Source of the DNA: CAZHFW01 sp964531675
Lineage (GTDB): Bacteria > Planctomycetota > Phycisphaerae > Phycisphaerales > UBA1924
Direction: 5' to 3'
DNA: 64,000 nt
Assembly: GCA_964531675.1 (NCBI GenBank)
Contig: CAZHFW010000016.1
Span: 1 to 64,000 of the forward strand
Below the pieces are notes generated by a model that was given only the letters and a program-made list of their open reading frames with translations, searched no databases and was not told the DNA's origin. Positions 10,739-18,611 of this stretch are shown in pieces. How positions within the stretch are numbered: position 1 is the stretch's first letter; every line of letters begins with the position of its first letter. Position numbers and translations under genes: made by a program.

Positions 10739-11161
10739 ATGAAGAAGCTCGCCCGCCCCGCTGCTGCCTTGCTCCTCGCCTTCGCCTGCCTTGCGCCAAC
10801 GGGCTGCAAGAAGGAAGAGTCCAAGCCCGCAGCCGCGGCGCCCGCCGCGATGTACACCACGCGCGGGCGGGTCGAGCGCGTCGTGAGCCGTCCGGGCACG
10901 CAGACGCTGCTTCAGGTCCATCACGAAGAGATCCCTTCATTCAAGAACCGCGAAGGCGCGGTGATCGGCATGAAGGAGATGGTCATGGACTTCCCGCTCG
11001 CGACGGGCGTGCGCGTGGATGACCTCAAGACAGGCGATGTCATCGAGGTGGAGTTCGCGGTGGATTGGAGCCAGACGCCCTACCACGCCGCGACGAAGGT
11101 GACCAAGCTCCCCGCGGACACCGCGCTGAAGCTCGGCAAGTTCGTTGAGAACGGGAAGTGA
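10739..11161 (+). CDS. Lipoprotein with CusF-like copper-binding domain
   Basis: 140 residues beginning with a lipoprotein signal peptide whose lipobox LAPTGC puts the lipidated Cys at residue 22. The rest resembles the small beta-barrel copper-binding domain of CusF and SCO1-associated proteins: a GRVERVV strand, HHEEIPSF, a MKEMVMDFPL stretch with spaced Met and a final GDVIEVEF. In the family His, Met and Trp/Phe residues bind Cu(I) in the periplasm. Here a short insertion separates the His and Met motifs, so copper binding is inference. No strong ribosome binding site is visible; the start was chosen to give a complete signal peptide. Confidence 0.75.
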   Translation: MKKLARPAAALLLAFACLAPTGCKKEESKPAAAAPAAMYTTRGRVERVVSRPGTQTLLQVHHEEIPSFKNREGAVIGMKEMVMDFPLATGVRVDDLKTGDVIEVEFAVDWSQTPYHAATKVTKLPADTALKLGKFVENGK

Positions 11162-11434
11162 CCCGGGCCGCACCAATCGCGCCAGCGTGCTGAGGTAAGA
11201 CCCCGGTGCGGGGCTGAAGACCGCATGCGGGTCGGAATCCCGGGTGCAAAAATGAAAACCCGGCACTCAGGGAAATCCCGAGCACCGGGTCTCGTGGGGG
11301 TCAGTAGTGAGAGATCTGAGACCGGACCGAGTTCTTGCGGATTGCCGTCAAGAACCCTGTCGGGGCTCCCGGTTTCCGAGACGGAAGCTCCGACACCCAT
11401 CTGTTCGACGCACCCCGGGCGCAGGTTCCAAGCC

Positions 11435-11468
11435 AAAAGAAAAAATCGCGCATCGGAAAATCCGCGCG
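11435..11468 (-). terminator. Intrinsic terminator of the uracil-DNA glycosylase gene
   Basis: Read on the minus strand: CGCGCGGA-TTTT-CCGATGCGCG hairpin followed by a T-rich tail ATTTTTTCTTTT, about 26 bases after the stop codon at 11495. The rest of the 11162-11494 gap holds another GC-rich inverted repeat near 11255-11290 and no gene. Confidence 0.75.
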
Positions 11469-11494
11469 TTGACCGCAGATACGAAACGCGATCC

Positions 11495-12412
11495 TCAGGC
11501 CCCCTGAGCGGGTGATTTCCCCTCGATCCCAAGCACGTTCATGGCCATCTGGAGATCCGACCAGACCTTCTTGCGATTCTCCGGCGTGTATGCACGCAGC
11601 AGGAACGCGGGGTGATAGGTTGGAATCACGGGAATTGGGGACCCCCCCACCGCAAACGCATGCTGGCGGCCGCGAAGACGGGCCATCGAATCCTCCACGC
11701 CCAGCACGGTTTTGGTCGCGGGCAAGCCCAGCGTGACGATCACCCGCGGCGCGATAATTCGAATCTGATCAATGAGATACGGCGCGCAAAGACGGGCCTC
11801 TTCCGACGTCGGCGTGGCGTTGTTCGGGGGCCTGGTCTTGAGCACATTGCATATGTAGACCTGCTGCCGGGAAAGCCCCATCGCATCGATCATCTTGTTG
11901 AGGAGCTGGCCGGCACGGCCCACGAACGGGATTCCCTGCTTGTCCTCTTCCTCGCCCGGCGCCTCGCCCACGAACACCAGCGGCGCACAGGGGTCGCCAT
12001 CCCCGAACACGATGGAGTGGTGGTCGGTCACAAAGTTCTTGTGCGGGGCGTCGGCCTCATACCGGGCCCTGAGCAGGTCCAGGCAGCGCTGGACCTCGGC
12101 GCGGTCGCGCGACCGCGGCCGTTCGACCAGGGGTGTGTGCTCCGGGGTCACCGACGCCAGGAACCCCTCGCCTCCAAAGCTCGCCGCCGCAGCGGGGAGC
12201 TTGGGCTCGAATGCTGCTGCGGGTCCAGCCTCGACCATGACTGCCGGACTCGGGGTGCCCGTCTCGTGAACAGGGCCTGTCTTGTGAGCGGGGCCCGTCT
12301 CCGGAGCGGGATCGCTCCCCGGCCGGCGGAACGCGGGCACGAAATCCACACCAAGCAGGCGGGAAGTCTCGGCGTGCTGGGCCACGAGTTTGTGCAGGCG
12401 GGAGCCTTCCAT
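11495..12412 (-). CDS. Uracil-DNA glycosylase, family 4-like
   Basis: 305 residues. The C-terminal 200 residues have the family 4 (SPO1 DNA polymerase-related) motifs: GEAPGEEED with the catalytic-site loop, an FVGRAGQLL segment, a KTRPPNN loop and YHPAFLLR at the DNA-binding end. The enzyme would remove uracil from DNA to start base excision repair. The N-terminal 100 residues are low-complexity (Pro, Ala, Thr, Gly). Family 4 enzymes normally bind a 4Fe-4S cluster through four cysteines (CxxC, KCRPP and a later Cys). Here only the last is in its expected place, the KCRPP Cys being Thr. The start at 12412 is uncertain; an ATG at 12454 is also in frame. Confidence 0.88.
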   Translation of the reverse strand: MEGSRLHKLVAQHAETSRLLGVDFVPAFRRPGSDPAPETGPAHKTGPVHETGTPSPAVMVEAGPAAAFEPKLPAAAASFGGEGFLASVTPEHTPLVERPRSRDRAEVQRCLDLLRARYEADAPHKNFVTDHHSIVFGDGDPCAPLVFVGEAPGEEEDKQGIPFVGRAGQLLNKMIDAMGLSRQQVYICNVLKTRPPNNATPTSEEARLCAPYLIDQIRIIAPRVIVTLGLPATKTVLGVEDSMARLRGRQHAFAVGGSPIPVIPTYHPAFLLRAYTPENRKKVWSDLQMAMNVLGIEGKSPAQGA

Positions 12413-12482
12413 GCACGGAGCGTAGCGGAGCCTGCGGTCTGGAAGAAGCCCCACCCCGCCAGCCCTTTGACCCGATCCGGGG

Positions 12483-13610
12483 TCAGTGCAGCCGCGTCAG
12501 CACGAACGGCAGCACCAGTTCGGCCGCGATCAGGATGATGACGATCCACTCCAGGACCTCCAGGCGGCGGGTCGCCTGCCGGTCGGTCAGCTTCTGGTAG
12601 ATGCTCCCCAGCGTGTCGAGCTTGCGGAGGATGCTCGCATCCCAGCCCGGCAGGTGGAGGCGTTCGGACGCGAGCCGGTAAAGCCTCGCGAGGTACTGAT
12701 CGCCCACGAGCTTCAGGGCGTTGTTCACGCTCTCAAAGAGCATCGCCGCGTCCATCTCCAAAGCGGCGACGTGCGCCACCTCGCGTCCCCCTCGACGCGA
12801 GAAGAGCGAGAACAACGGCGGCGGGTGATTCACCGTCTGATACGCGTCCACAAGCGACTGATCCAGGCGCTCGTCGAGATGGCGCATCTCCAGGAGCTCG
12901 ACGTTGGCGAACTCCAGGATCGCGATCGAGTCGGCGGCATCGTCATCAAACAGGATGGCGCCGTTGAAGTCGACCAGAGCGGCATCGGTCTGCGCATAGC
13001 TGATGCGGTGCGAGAGCGCATCGGTGACTTCCTCGTCAGACAGAACCTCGCGCTCGGAGCGCAGGATCTGGGCCAGGAGCTGGCGATGCGTCTGCACGAT
13101 CTCCGCGCCGGGCCGATCGCACTCGGCGATGTGGAAGATGTGGAAGTCCTCGACGAACTCGGAGAGCTCGGGGCTCCGCACCGCTCCGTCGATGGCGCGG
13201 TTCAGCGCCTCGACCCGCTTGCGCGAGTCTTCCAGAAGCGCCGGGTGCTCGAACAGCGCATCGGCCAGGTCCCGGGCGTCGGAGAGATCGCCCGAGAGCG
13301 GGATGACGTACTCCACGCTCACCGCGCCGAAATCAAACAGCGTCAGCTCCACCACCGCGTTCGAGGACCAGCGCCCGATCGCGATGGGATCGCAAGGAAG
13401 CGTGACCCGCAGCGGCGGCGGGTGATAGTCGAGCTGCTCGGGCGTCCTTCGGGACTTCTTGATGGTCGTGCGCGTCGCCTCGCCCGACGCAAAGAGTGCT
13501 GCGGCACGATCCAGGTCGATCGCCAGGCCGATGTCGTACGCGAACAAGGCCGAACAGGAGCCCGAAAGGATCTTGGGGACCGGGGCGGAGGTTGGGCCTT
13601 GCTCAGACAT
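12483..13610 (-). CDS. DUF155 (RMD1/RMND1/YagE) family protein
   Basis: 375-residue protein of the DUF155 family. It has an N-terminal beta-rich region, a long helical middle containing the family-typical acidic and EILRSE-like helices, and a C-terminal hydrophobic segment LEWIVIILIAAEL (about residues 345-370). In the family this segment anchors the protein in a membrane. Eukaryotic members (yeast Rmd1/Rmd8, human RMND1) act in mitochondria; bacterial function is unknown. It lies upstream of the glycosylase gene on the same strand with a 70-base gap and could share its transcript. Confidence 0.82.
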   Translation of the reverse strand: MSEQGPTSAPVPKILSGSCSALFAYDIGLAIDLDRAAALFASGEATRTTIKKSRRTPEQLDYHPPPLRVTLPCDPIAIGRWSSNAVVELTLFDFGAVSVEYVIPLSGDLSDARDLADALFEHPALLEDSRKRVEALNRAIDGAVRSPELSEFVEDFHIFHIAECDRPGAEIVQTHRQLLAQILRSEREVLSDEEVTDALSHRISYAQTDAALVDFNGAILFDDDAADSIAILEFANVELLEMRHLDERLDQSLVDAYQTVNHPPPLFSLFSRRGGREVAHVAALEMDAAMLFESVNNALKLVGDQYLARLYRLASERLHLPGWDASILRKLDTLGSIYQKLTDRQATRRLEVLEWIVIILIAAELVLPFVLTRLH

Positions 13611-13752
13611 CCGGAGCATTGTGGCATGAATCCCGCGGGGATGCGCGGCTTCTCGGTCCTGACCGCCGATGCAATGGGAGCCCGGGCACACGCGTTTTCC
13701 AGAAGCGGGCGGGAAACCCCCGCAAGCACGCCTTTGGGGTCAGGAGCGGAAC

Positions 13753-14853
13753 ATGATCAGTCTCGTGCGGCGGATTGGCGGCATCGTGTTGAGCGCAGGT
13801 CTGGCGTTGACCGCCATCGCGCCCATCGCTTCGGCTGCGGCCCAGCCGGCCAAGCAAGCAACTCGGGCGGGCGCGGATGACTCGGGCGCGTACCACCTTG
13901 AGAAGGGCCCCTTCGAGGTCAAGACGACCGACCTGCTCGTGCTGCACGACGAGGCGCGGGGGAAGGACCTCGAGGTGTTGGTGCGTGTGCCCTCCGGGGA
14001 GGCCGCCAAGGGCAAGAAGCTGCCGCTGGTGATCTTCTCGCACGGGATGGGGGGAAGCCGCAAGGCCTTCGGGGCGCTCACGGAGCATTGGGCGAGCTGG
14101 GGCTACGTCGTGATCCTTCCGACGCACGAAGACTCGGTGGAGATCATGCGCCGCGAGGGAAAGAAGCCCGCGGATCTGTTGTCCAAGGGTGGAGCCGCAC
14201 GCAACGTGAATCCGCCGGAACGCGTGAAGGACTGCTCGTTCATCCTCGATTCGCTCGACCTCATCGAGTCCAAGGTGGATGGGCTGGCCAAGGGCACGAT
14301 CGACCGCGATCACATCGCGATCTCGGGGCACTCCGCGGGCGCGCTGACCGCCCAGCTCGCGTTCGGGATGAAGGCCCGGACCAAAAGCAGCCCCTTGGAG
14401 GCGGTGACCATCGGCGATGATCGCTTCAAGGCCGCGGTCATCGTGAGCGGCCAGGGCGTGAGCCGGGGATGGATCAATCAGGACGCCTGGGAACAGATCA
14501 CGCGCCCGATGATGGTGATCACCGGCAGCGAGGACACGGTCTCGGTGAGCAAGGAAACGCCCGAGACACGCCGGCATCCCTACGAGTTCGCCAAGCCCGG
14601 CGACAAGTACCTCATGTTCATCGAGGGCGCGACGCACTCGTCGTATCAGGGCAAGAGCGACCGCCCGCTCATGCGGGCCAAGGACCCGGCGAACGTCGAG
14701 AAGATCGGCCAGATCGTCCAGGCGGGGACCCTGGCCTTTCTGGACGCGTACATCGGCCAGGGTTTGGGACGCGAGACCGAGGCCAGGCAATACCTCAAGG
14801 GGGACCGGCTGACCGCGTTCTCGGGCGGAATTCTGGAGTTCAAGAGCAAGTGA
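13753..14853 (+). CDS. Secreted alpha/beta-hydrolase (PAF-acetylhydrolase or chlorophyllase-like)
   Basis: 366 residues with a cleavable signal peptide (about 1-30, ending ASAAAQ). The fold is recognisable from the oxyanion strand LPLVIFSHGMGG, the nucleophile elbow ISGHSAGA (GxSxG), and a final EGATHSSY that supplies the His. An Asp is available in the ITGSEDT strand. Such enzymes hydrolyse esters, but the substrate cannot be read from sequence. A GGAG site precedes the ATG at 13753. The gene faces away from the DUF155 gene, and the 140 bases between them should hold both promoters. Confidence 0.85.
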   Translation: MISLVRRIGGIVLSAGLALTAIAPIASAAAQPAKQATRAGADDSGAYHLEKGPFEVKTTDLLVLHDEARGKDLEVLVRVPSGEAAKGKKLPLVIFSHGMGGSRKAFGALTEHWASWGYVVILPTHEDSVEIMRREGKKPADLLSKGGAARNVNPPERVKDCSFILDSLDLIESKVDGLAKGTIDRDHIAISGHSAGALTAQLAFGMKARTKSSPLEAVTIGDDRFKAAVIVSGQGVSRGWINQDAWEQITRPMMVITGSEDTVSVSKETPETRRHPYEFAKPGDKYLMFIEGATHSSYQGKSDRPLMRAKDPANVEKIGQIVQAGTLAFLDAYIGQGLGRETEARQYLKGDRLTAFSGGILEFKSK

Positions 14854-14954
14854 AGCCCGCGGGGATCCGCCCGGGCCGAACCGCGATGGGGCCGTTTGCG
14901 TAGGCTGGCGGGAACACACGCGGGCGATCGCGCCCGCGTGCAGGAGGCCCCGGC

Positions 14955-16184
14955 ATGAGCATCTGGCGGATTCTGGGCGGGATGACTTCGACGGTCCTGG
15001 TGGCGGGTCTGGCGCTGGGCGTTCAGCCCCCCGCGGTCTTCGGCACGCGCACCGTCGCCAGCGCGATCGAAGCCGGGAAGAAGGAAGGCAAGCTGGTCAT
15101 CTTGGACGCCACCGCCACCTGGTGCGCGCCATGCAAATCCATGGACGCCACGACCTGGGTCGAACCCGCGGTCGAGAAGTGGATCGGGAGCAACGCCATC
15201 GCGGCCCAGTTCGACGTGGACGAGGACGTCGAGTCGGCCCGCGCGTTCAACATCGCCGCGATGCCCACGATCATCGCGGTCAAGAACGGCGTGGAGTTCG
15301 ACCGTCTGATTGGATACCAGTCGAGCGAAAAGCTCCTGGGATGGCTCTCGGGAGTTCAGGAAGGCAAGACGCAGGCCCAGCAGGCCGAGGACCCCGGGCT
15401 CCGCGAGCGGATGAGGCTCTCGCGCGAGAAGGTGCGCTCGGGCCGGGTCGAAGACGCCTTCGCGGACTACCTCTGGCTCTGGAACAACATCGAGCAGCGC
15501 TATCCCGATCTGGCCTACGAGAAGACCGACTCGCTGATCGTGGCCTTCCGCGACATGACGGGCCGTCTGCCGGCCGCGAAGGACAAGCTCGGGGAGATCC
15601 GCGCCGCCCTGGAGCCCAAGGCCGAGACCGACCCCAAGGCGGCCGACGAGTTTCTGTCGCTGTGCAAGGCGATGCGGGAGGAGCCCCGGATCATCGCGTG
15701 GTTCGACGCGCACAAGTCCAGGCCCAACTTCAAGGAGCTCTGGACGGGCGCGTACAAGCAGGCCGAGCCCCAGCTCATCCTCGCGGGACGCTGGCGCGAC
15801 GTGGGCCTGCTCGTCGACAAGCCCATCGACCGCATGAACGCGGTGTGGGACGCGAGCCAGAAGACCATCGCGGAGTTCGAGGCCCAGGGCCGGATGCCCG
15901 AGGTCATCGTCGCGGAGAAGTCGCGCTACGGCGCCGAGGCGACCAGGCTCTACGTCGCCCTGCTCGCCGCGGACCGGGACGACGAGGCGATGGCGGTCGC
16001 GATGGAGGCGACCCGGCGCAATCCCACGCCGATGATGTGGGGCCTGCTCATCACCAAGGCCCTGGACAACGATCAGGCCCGGGCGGTGCACCTGGAGTGG
16101 CTCAAGCCCGAGCTTGCCAACACGCTCGACATTGAGGACGCCCAGAAGCGGATTCACCAGCAGCTCGCCAAGCGGGGCAAGTGA
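14955..16184 (+). CDS. Secreted thioredoxin-fold protein
   Basis: 409 residues with a signal peptide (about 1-25), then a thioredoxin domain at about residues 30-140. It has the redox motif WCAPC, a DVDED segment and the cis-proline loop AAMPTII. The remaining 270 residues are helical, with tetratricopeptide-like character and no recognised motif. The domain should act in periplasmic thiol-disulfide exchange, and the helical tail may bind partners. An AGGAGG site lies 6 bases before the ATG. It ends one base before the convergent gene at 16185. Confidence 0.88.
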   Translation: MSIWRILGGMTSTVLVAGLALGVQPPAVFGTRTVASAIEAGKKEGKLVILDATATWCAPCKSMDATTWVEPAVEKWIGSNAIAAQFDVDEDVESARAFNIAAMPTIIAVKNGVEFDRLIGYQSSEKLLGWLSGVQEGKTQAQQAEDPGLRERMRLSREKVRSGRVEDAFADYLWLWNNIEQRYPDLAYEKTDSLIVAFRDMTGRLPAAKDKLGEIRAALEPKAETDPKAADEFLSLCKAMREEPRIIAWFDAHKSRPNFKELWTGAYKQAEPQLILAGRWRDVGLLVDKPIDRMNAVWDASQKTIAEFEAQGRMPEVIVAEKSRYGAEATRLYVALLAADRDDEAMAVAMEATRRNPTPMMWGLLITKALDNDQARAVHLEWLKPELANTLDIEDAQKRIHQQLAKRGK

Positions 16185-16676
16185 TCAGGATTTGGCCCGC
16201 ATCGCCTGCTCGTGATTGACCTCCCGCATCAGCTCGAGGATGTACCGCTCGAACTGGTCGTGCAGGATCTTCATCGCGGGATTGTTCATCATCTCCTGGA
16301 AGGAACGCTCGGCCGCGATGACGCGCATGCGCTTCTCCCAGCTCTGGAAATACTCGGCGGAGAGCTGCCCCTGCTGGCGGGCGTACCAGGCGATCTCGAA
16401 GACCGAGAGCTGGAGCAGGTTGAAGAAGTAGCACCGCACGTCCTCGGGCGTGCGCAGATCGGCGACGTCGTCCTGATAGACCGAGGCCAGGGCGGGGTCG
16501 TCCACGCGCATCCGGCGGAGCTGCATCTGAAGCTCGACGAGCCTGGTGAAGTTGGCGACCTTCTGGGCGTGCCTGACGTTCACGAACTGGTACGCCGCGA
16601 ACAGAAAGCCCGCAGCGATCGAGAGCGACGAGATGGCCTGGAGCGCGAGCTGGACATGGACGGGTTCGATCTTCAT
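16185..16676 (-). CDS. Bitopic membrane protein of unknown function
   Basis: 163 residues: a short periplasmic N-terminus, one membrane segment at about residues 10-32, and a charged helical cytoplasmic domain with many Arg, Gln and Glu. The general layout recalls small membrane proteins of the DUF6082 kind, but I am not confident of that. The stop codon abuts the stop codon of the convergent thioredoxin gene, and the start is divergent from ldhA 75 bases away. Confidence 0.7.
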   Translation of the reverse strand: MKIEPVHVQLALQAISSLSIAAGFLFAAYQFVNVRHAQKVANFTRLVELQMQLRRMRVDDPALASVYQDDVADLRTPEDVRCYFFNLLQLSVFEIAWYARQQGQLSAEYFQSWEKRMRVIAAERSFQEMMNNPAMKILHDQFERYILELMREVNHEQAMRAKS

Positions 16677-16750
16677 GACGGCGGATTGTTGGAGCCTTCG
16701 GCCCGCGACGCGCGGGGCGTACGATGGAGCTTCCGTTCCGGAGGGTTCTG

Positions 16751-17764
16751 ATGAAACTGGCGTTCTACAGCACGCGCCGCTACGAGCGGCAGGCGTTCGA
16801 GACTCTGCTCCAGCAGGCGGGCGTGGAGACCCTCTGGCTCGAGGCCGCGGTGGACCGCACCACCACGCCCCTGGCCAAGGGGTGCGACGCGGTGTGCACC
16901 TTCGTGAATGACCCGCTCGATCGCGAGAACCTGCGCTGGCTCGCTGCGGGGGGCGTGAAGCTCATCGCCCTCCGATGCGCCGGATTCAATCAGGTCGACC
17001 TGGGCGCCGCCTCGGAGCTCGGGGTCACCGTCGCCCGCGTCCCCGCGTACTCGCCTTACGCGGTCGCCGAGCACGCTGCTGCCCTGATCCTGACGCTCAA
17101 CCGGCACACGCACCGCGCGTTCAACCGCGTCCGCGAGCACAACTTCAGCCTGGACGGGCTCCTCGGCTTTGACCTGCACAGCAAAACCGTGGGCGTGATC
17201 GGCACCGGACGGATCGGCGCGGTCTTCTGCTCCATCATGCGCGGGTTCGGGTGCAACGTCCTCGCCTCCGACGTCATCGAGAACCCCGAGTGCATCAAGC
17301 TCGGCGTGAAGTACACCGATCTCCAGCAGATCGCGACCAGCAGCGACATCATCGCGCTGCATTGCCCGCTGACGCCCACGACCAAGCACCTGGTGGATGA
17401 CGAGTTCCTGGCCCGCATGAAGCCCGGCGCGATGCTCATCAACACCAGCCGCGGCGGGCTCGTGGACACCGCGGCATTGATCGACGTGCTCAAGTCCGGC
17501 AAGCTCGGCGGCGTCGGCCTCGACGTGTACGAGGAAGAGGCCGACCTGTTCTTCAAGGACCTCTCGGACCGCGCGATCCGCGACGACGTCTTCGCGAGAC
17601 TCCTGACGTTCCCCAACGTGCTCGTGACCGCCCATCAGGCGTTCTTTACAAACGAAGCTCTGGCCAACATCGCCGGAACGACGGTCAACAACATCGTCGC
17701 GTTCAGCAAGGGACAGATCCCCCGCGAGAATCTCGTCGGCGAATCGCTGGTCAAGAAGAGCTAG
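16751..17764 (+). CDS. ldhA: D-lactate dehydrogenase
   Basis: 337-residue D-2-hydroxyacid dehydrogenase of the fermentative LdhA group, which reduces pyruvate to D-lactate with NADH. Visible features are the start KLAFYSTRRYE, the dinucleotide loop VGVIGTGRIG, the catalytic Arg in NTSRGG, the Glu in DVYEEEADLF and the catalytic His in TAHQAFFT. The DLFFKD segment following the Glu is characteristic of LdhA rather than of phosphoglycerate dehydrogenases. GGAGGG lies 6 bases before the ATG at 16751. It is a single-gene unit and suggests fermentative capacity. Confidence 0.93.
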   Translation: MKLAFYSTRRYERQAFETLLQQAGVETLWLEAAVDRTTTPLAKGCDAVCTFVNDPLDRENLRWLAAGGVKLIALRCAGFNQVDLGAASELGVTVARVPAYSPYAVAEHAAALILTLNRHTHRAFNRVREHNFSLDGLLGFDLHSKTVGVIGTGRIGAVFCSIMRGFGCNVLASDVIENPECIKLGVKYTDLQQIATSSDIIALHCPLTPTTKHLVDDEFLARMKPGAMLINTSRGGLVDTAALIDVLKSGKLGGVGLDVYEEEADLFFKDLSDRAIRDDVFARLLTFPNVLVTAHQAFFTNEALANIAGTTVNNIVAFSKGQIPRENLVGESLVKKS

Positions 17765-17990
17765 CGGCCAGCGGGCTCGCTTCGTCCTTGAGCGATTCGG
17801 GCCCGCCAGAGGCTTGGTAGTCATCGGCCAGCTTTGCGGCGCACCGGCGAGGTGCACGCAACCCCTGCGCTCGCGAGCCGCGTCAATCGCCACGCCGCCA
17901 GAGCCCTTGTTGGCAGGCACTATCTTCAAATCGACCAAAGAAATCGTCGCCCGGAACTCCGCGACGGCCTAGGCGTCTACGATTGAAGGA
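17765..17990. other. Gap with a codon-like block, no supported gene
   Basis: 226 bases between ldhA and the HTH regulator. On the minus strand short frames run through it (for example an open frame encoding ADDYQASGGPESLKDEA and ending beside the ldhA stop), but none has a start with a ribosome binding site and all are interrupted. It may be a decayed gene end or a dispersed repeat. I see no clear terminator for ldhA. Confidence 0.3.
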
Positions 17991-18611
17991 ATGTCTGAAA
18001 GTTCAACCGTCCATCCGGGCGTCTTCATGATCCGCAGGCCCGCCCAGCTCCGGGCCCTGGCCTCTCCGGCGCGGCAGGAGGTCATCGACGCGCTGGTCGC
18101 TGCGGGGCCCCTCTCGGTCGCGGAGATCGCGGCCCACCTGGGCCGGGCGGCCGACTCGCTCTACTTCCATCTGCGCCAGCTCGAGAAGGTCGGGCTCATC
18201 CGCGAAATCGAACGACGCCAGAGCGGCCGCCACGTCGCGGTCGTGTACGACGTCCCGGGCAGGCCCATGCGGATCGATCCGAACCTGGCGGCGCCCAAGC
18301 CGCTCGGCGCGGTGATCTCGGGCGTGCTCAGACTCGCGCAGCGCGACTATCGGCGCAGCCTCAGCGACCCGCGCACCGTCATCGACGGACCGTGCCGGGA
18401 ACTCTGGGGCGGACGCGTGAAGGGATGGGTTGCACCCGAAGACCTCACGAGAGTCAACGCACTGCTCGAGGAGCTCCAGCGCGTGGTGCGCGACGGCAGG
18501 CCGGGCGAGGGACGCCGGGGCGTTTCCTTCACGTTCGTCCTCGCCCCGGTCCGCAAGAAGTCGGTCAAGAGCTCCACATCGGCCCGCTCGGGCCGGAAAG
18601 GCAAATCATGA
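17991..18611 (+). CDS. ArsR-like winged-helix transcriptional regulator
   Basis: 206 residues. Residues about 18-90 form a winged HTH of the ArsR type: LRALASPARQEVIDAL, the VAEIAAHLGRA turn, a recognition helix SLYFHLRQLEKVGL and a wing containing RRQSG. The C-terminal 110 residues are Arg-rich and unassigned, possibly a ligand or dimer domain. The stop codon overlaps the ATG of the following protease-like gene, so the two are translationally coupled. No metal-binding cysteine motif of classical ArsR is visible. Confidence 0.85.
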   Translation: MSESSTVHPGVFMIRRPAQLRALASPARQEVIDALVAAGPLSVAEIAAHLGRAADSLYFHLRQLEKVGLIREIERRQSGRHVAVVYDVPGRPMRIDPNLAAPKPLGAVISGVLRLAQRDYRRSLSDPRTVIDGPCRELWGGRVKGWVAPEDLTRVNALLEELQRVVRDGRPGEGRRGVSFTFVLAPVRKKSVKSSTSARSGRKGKS

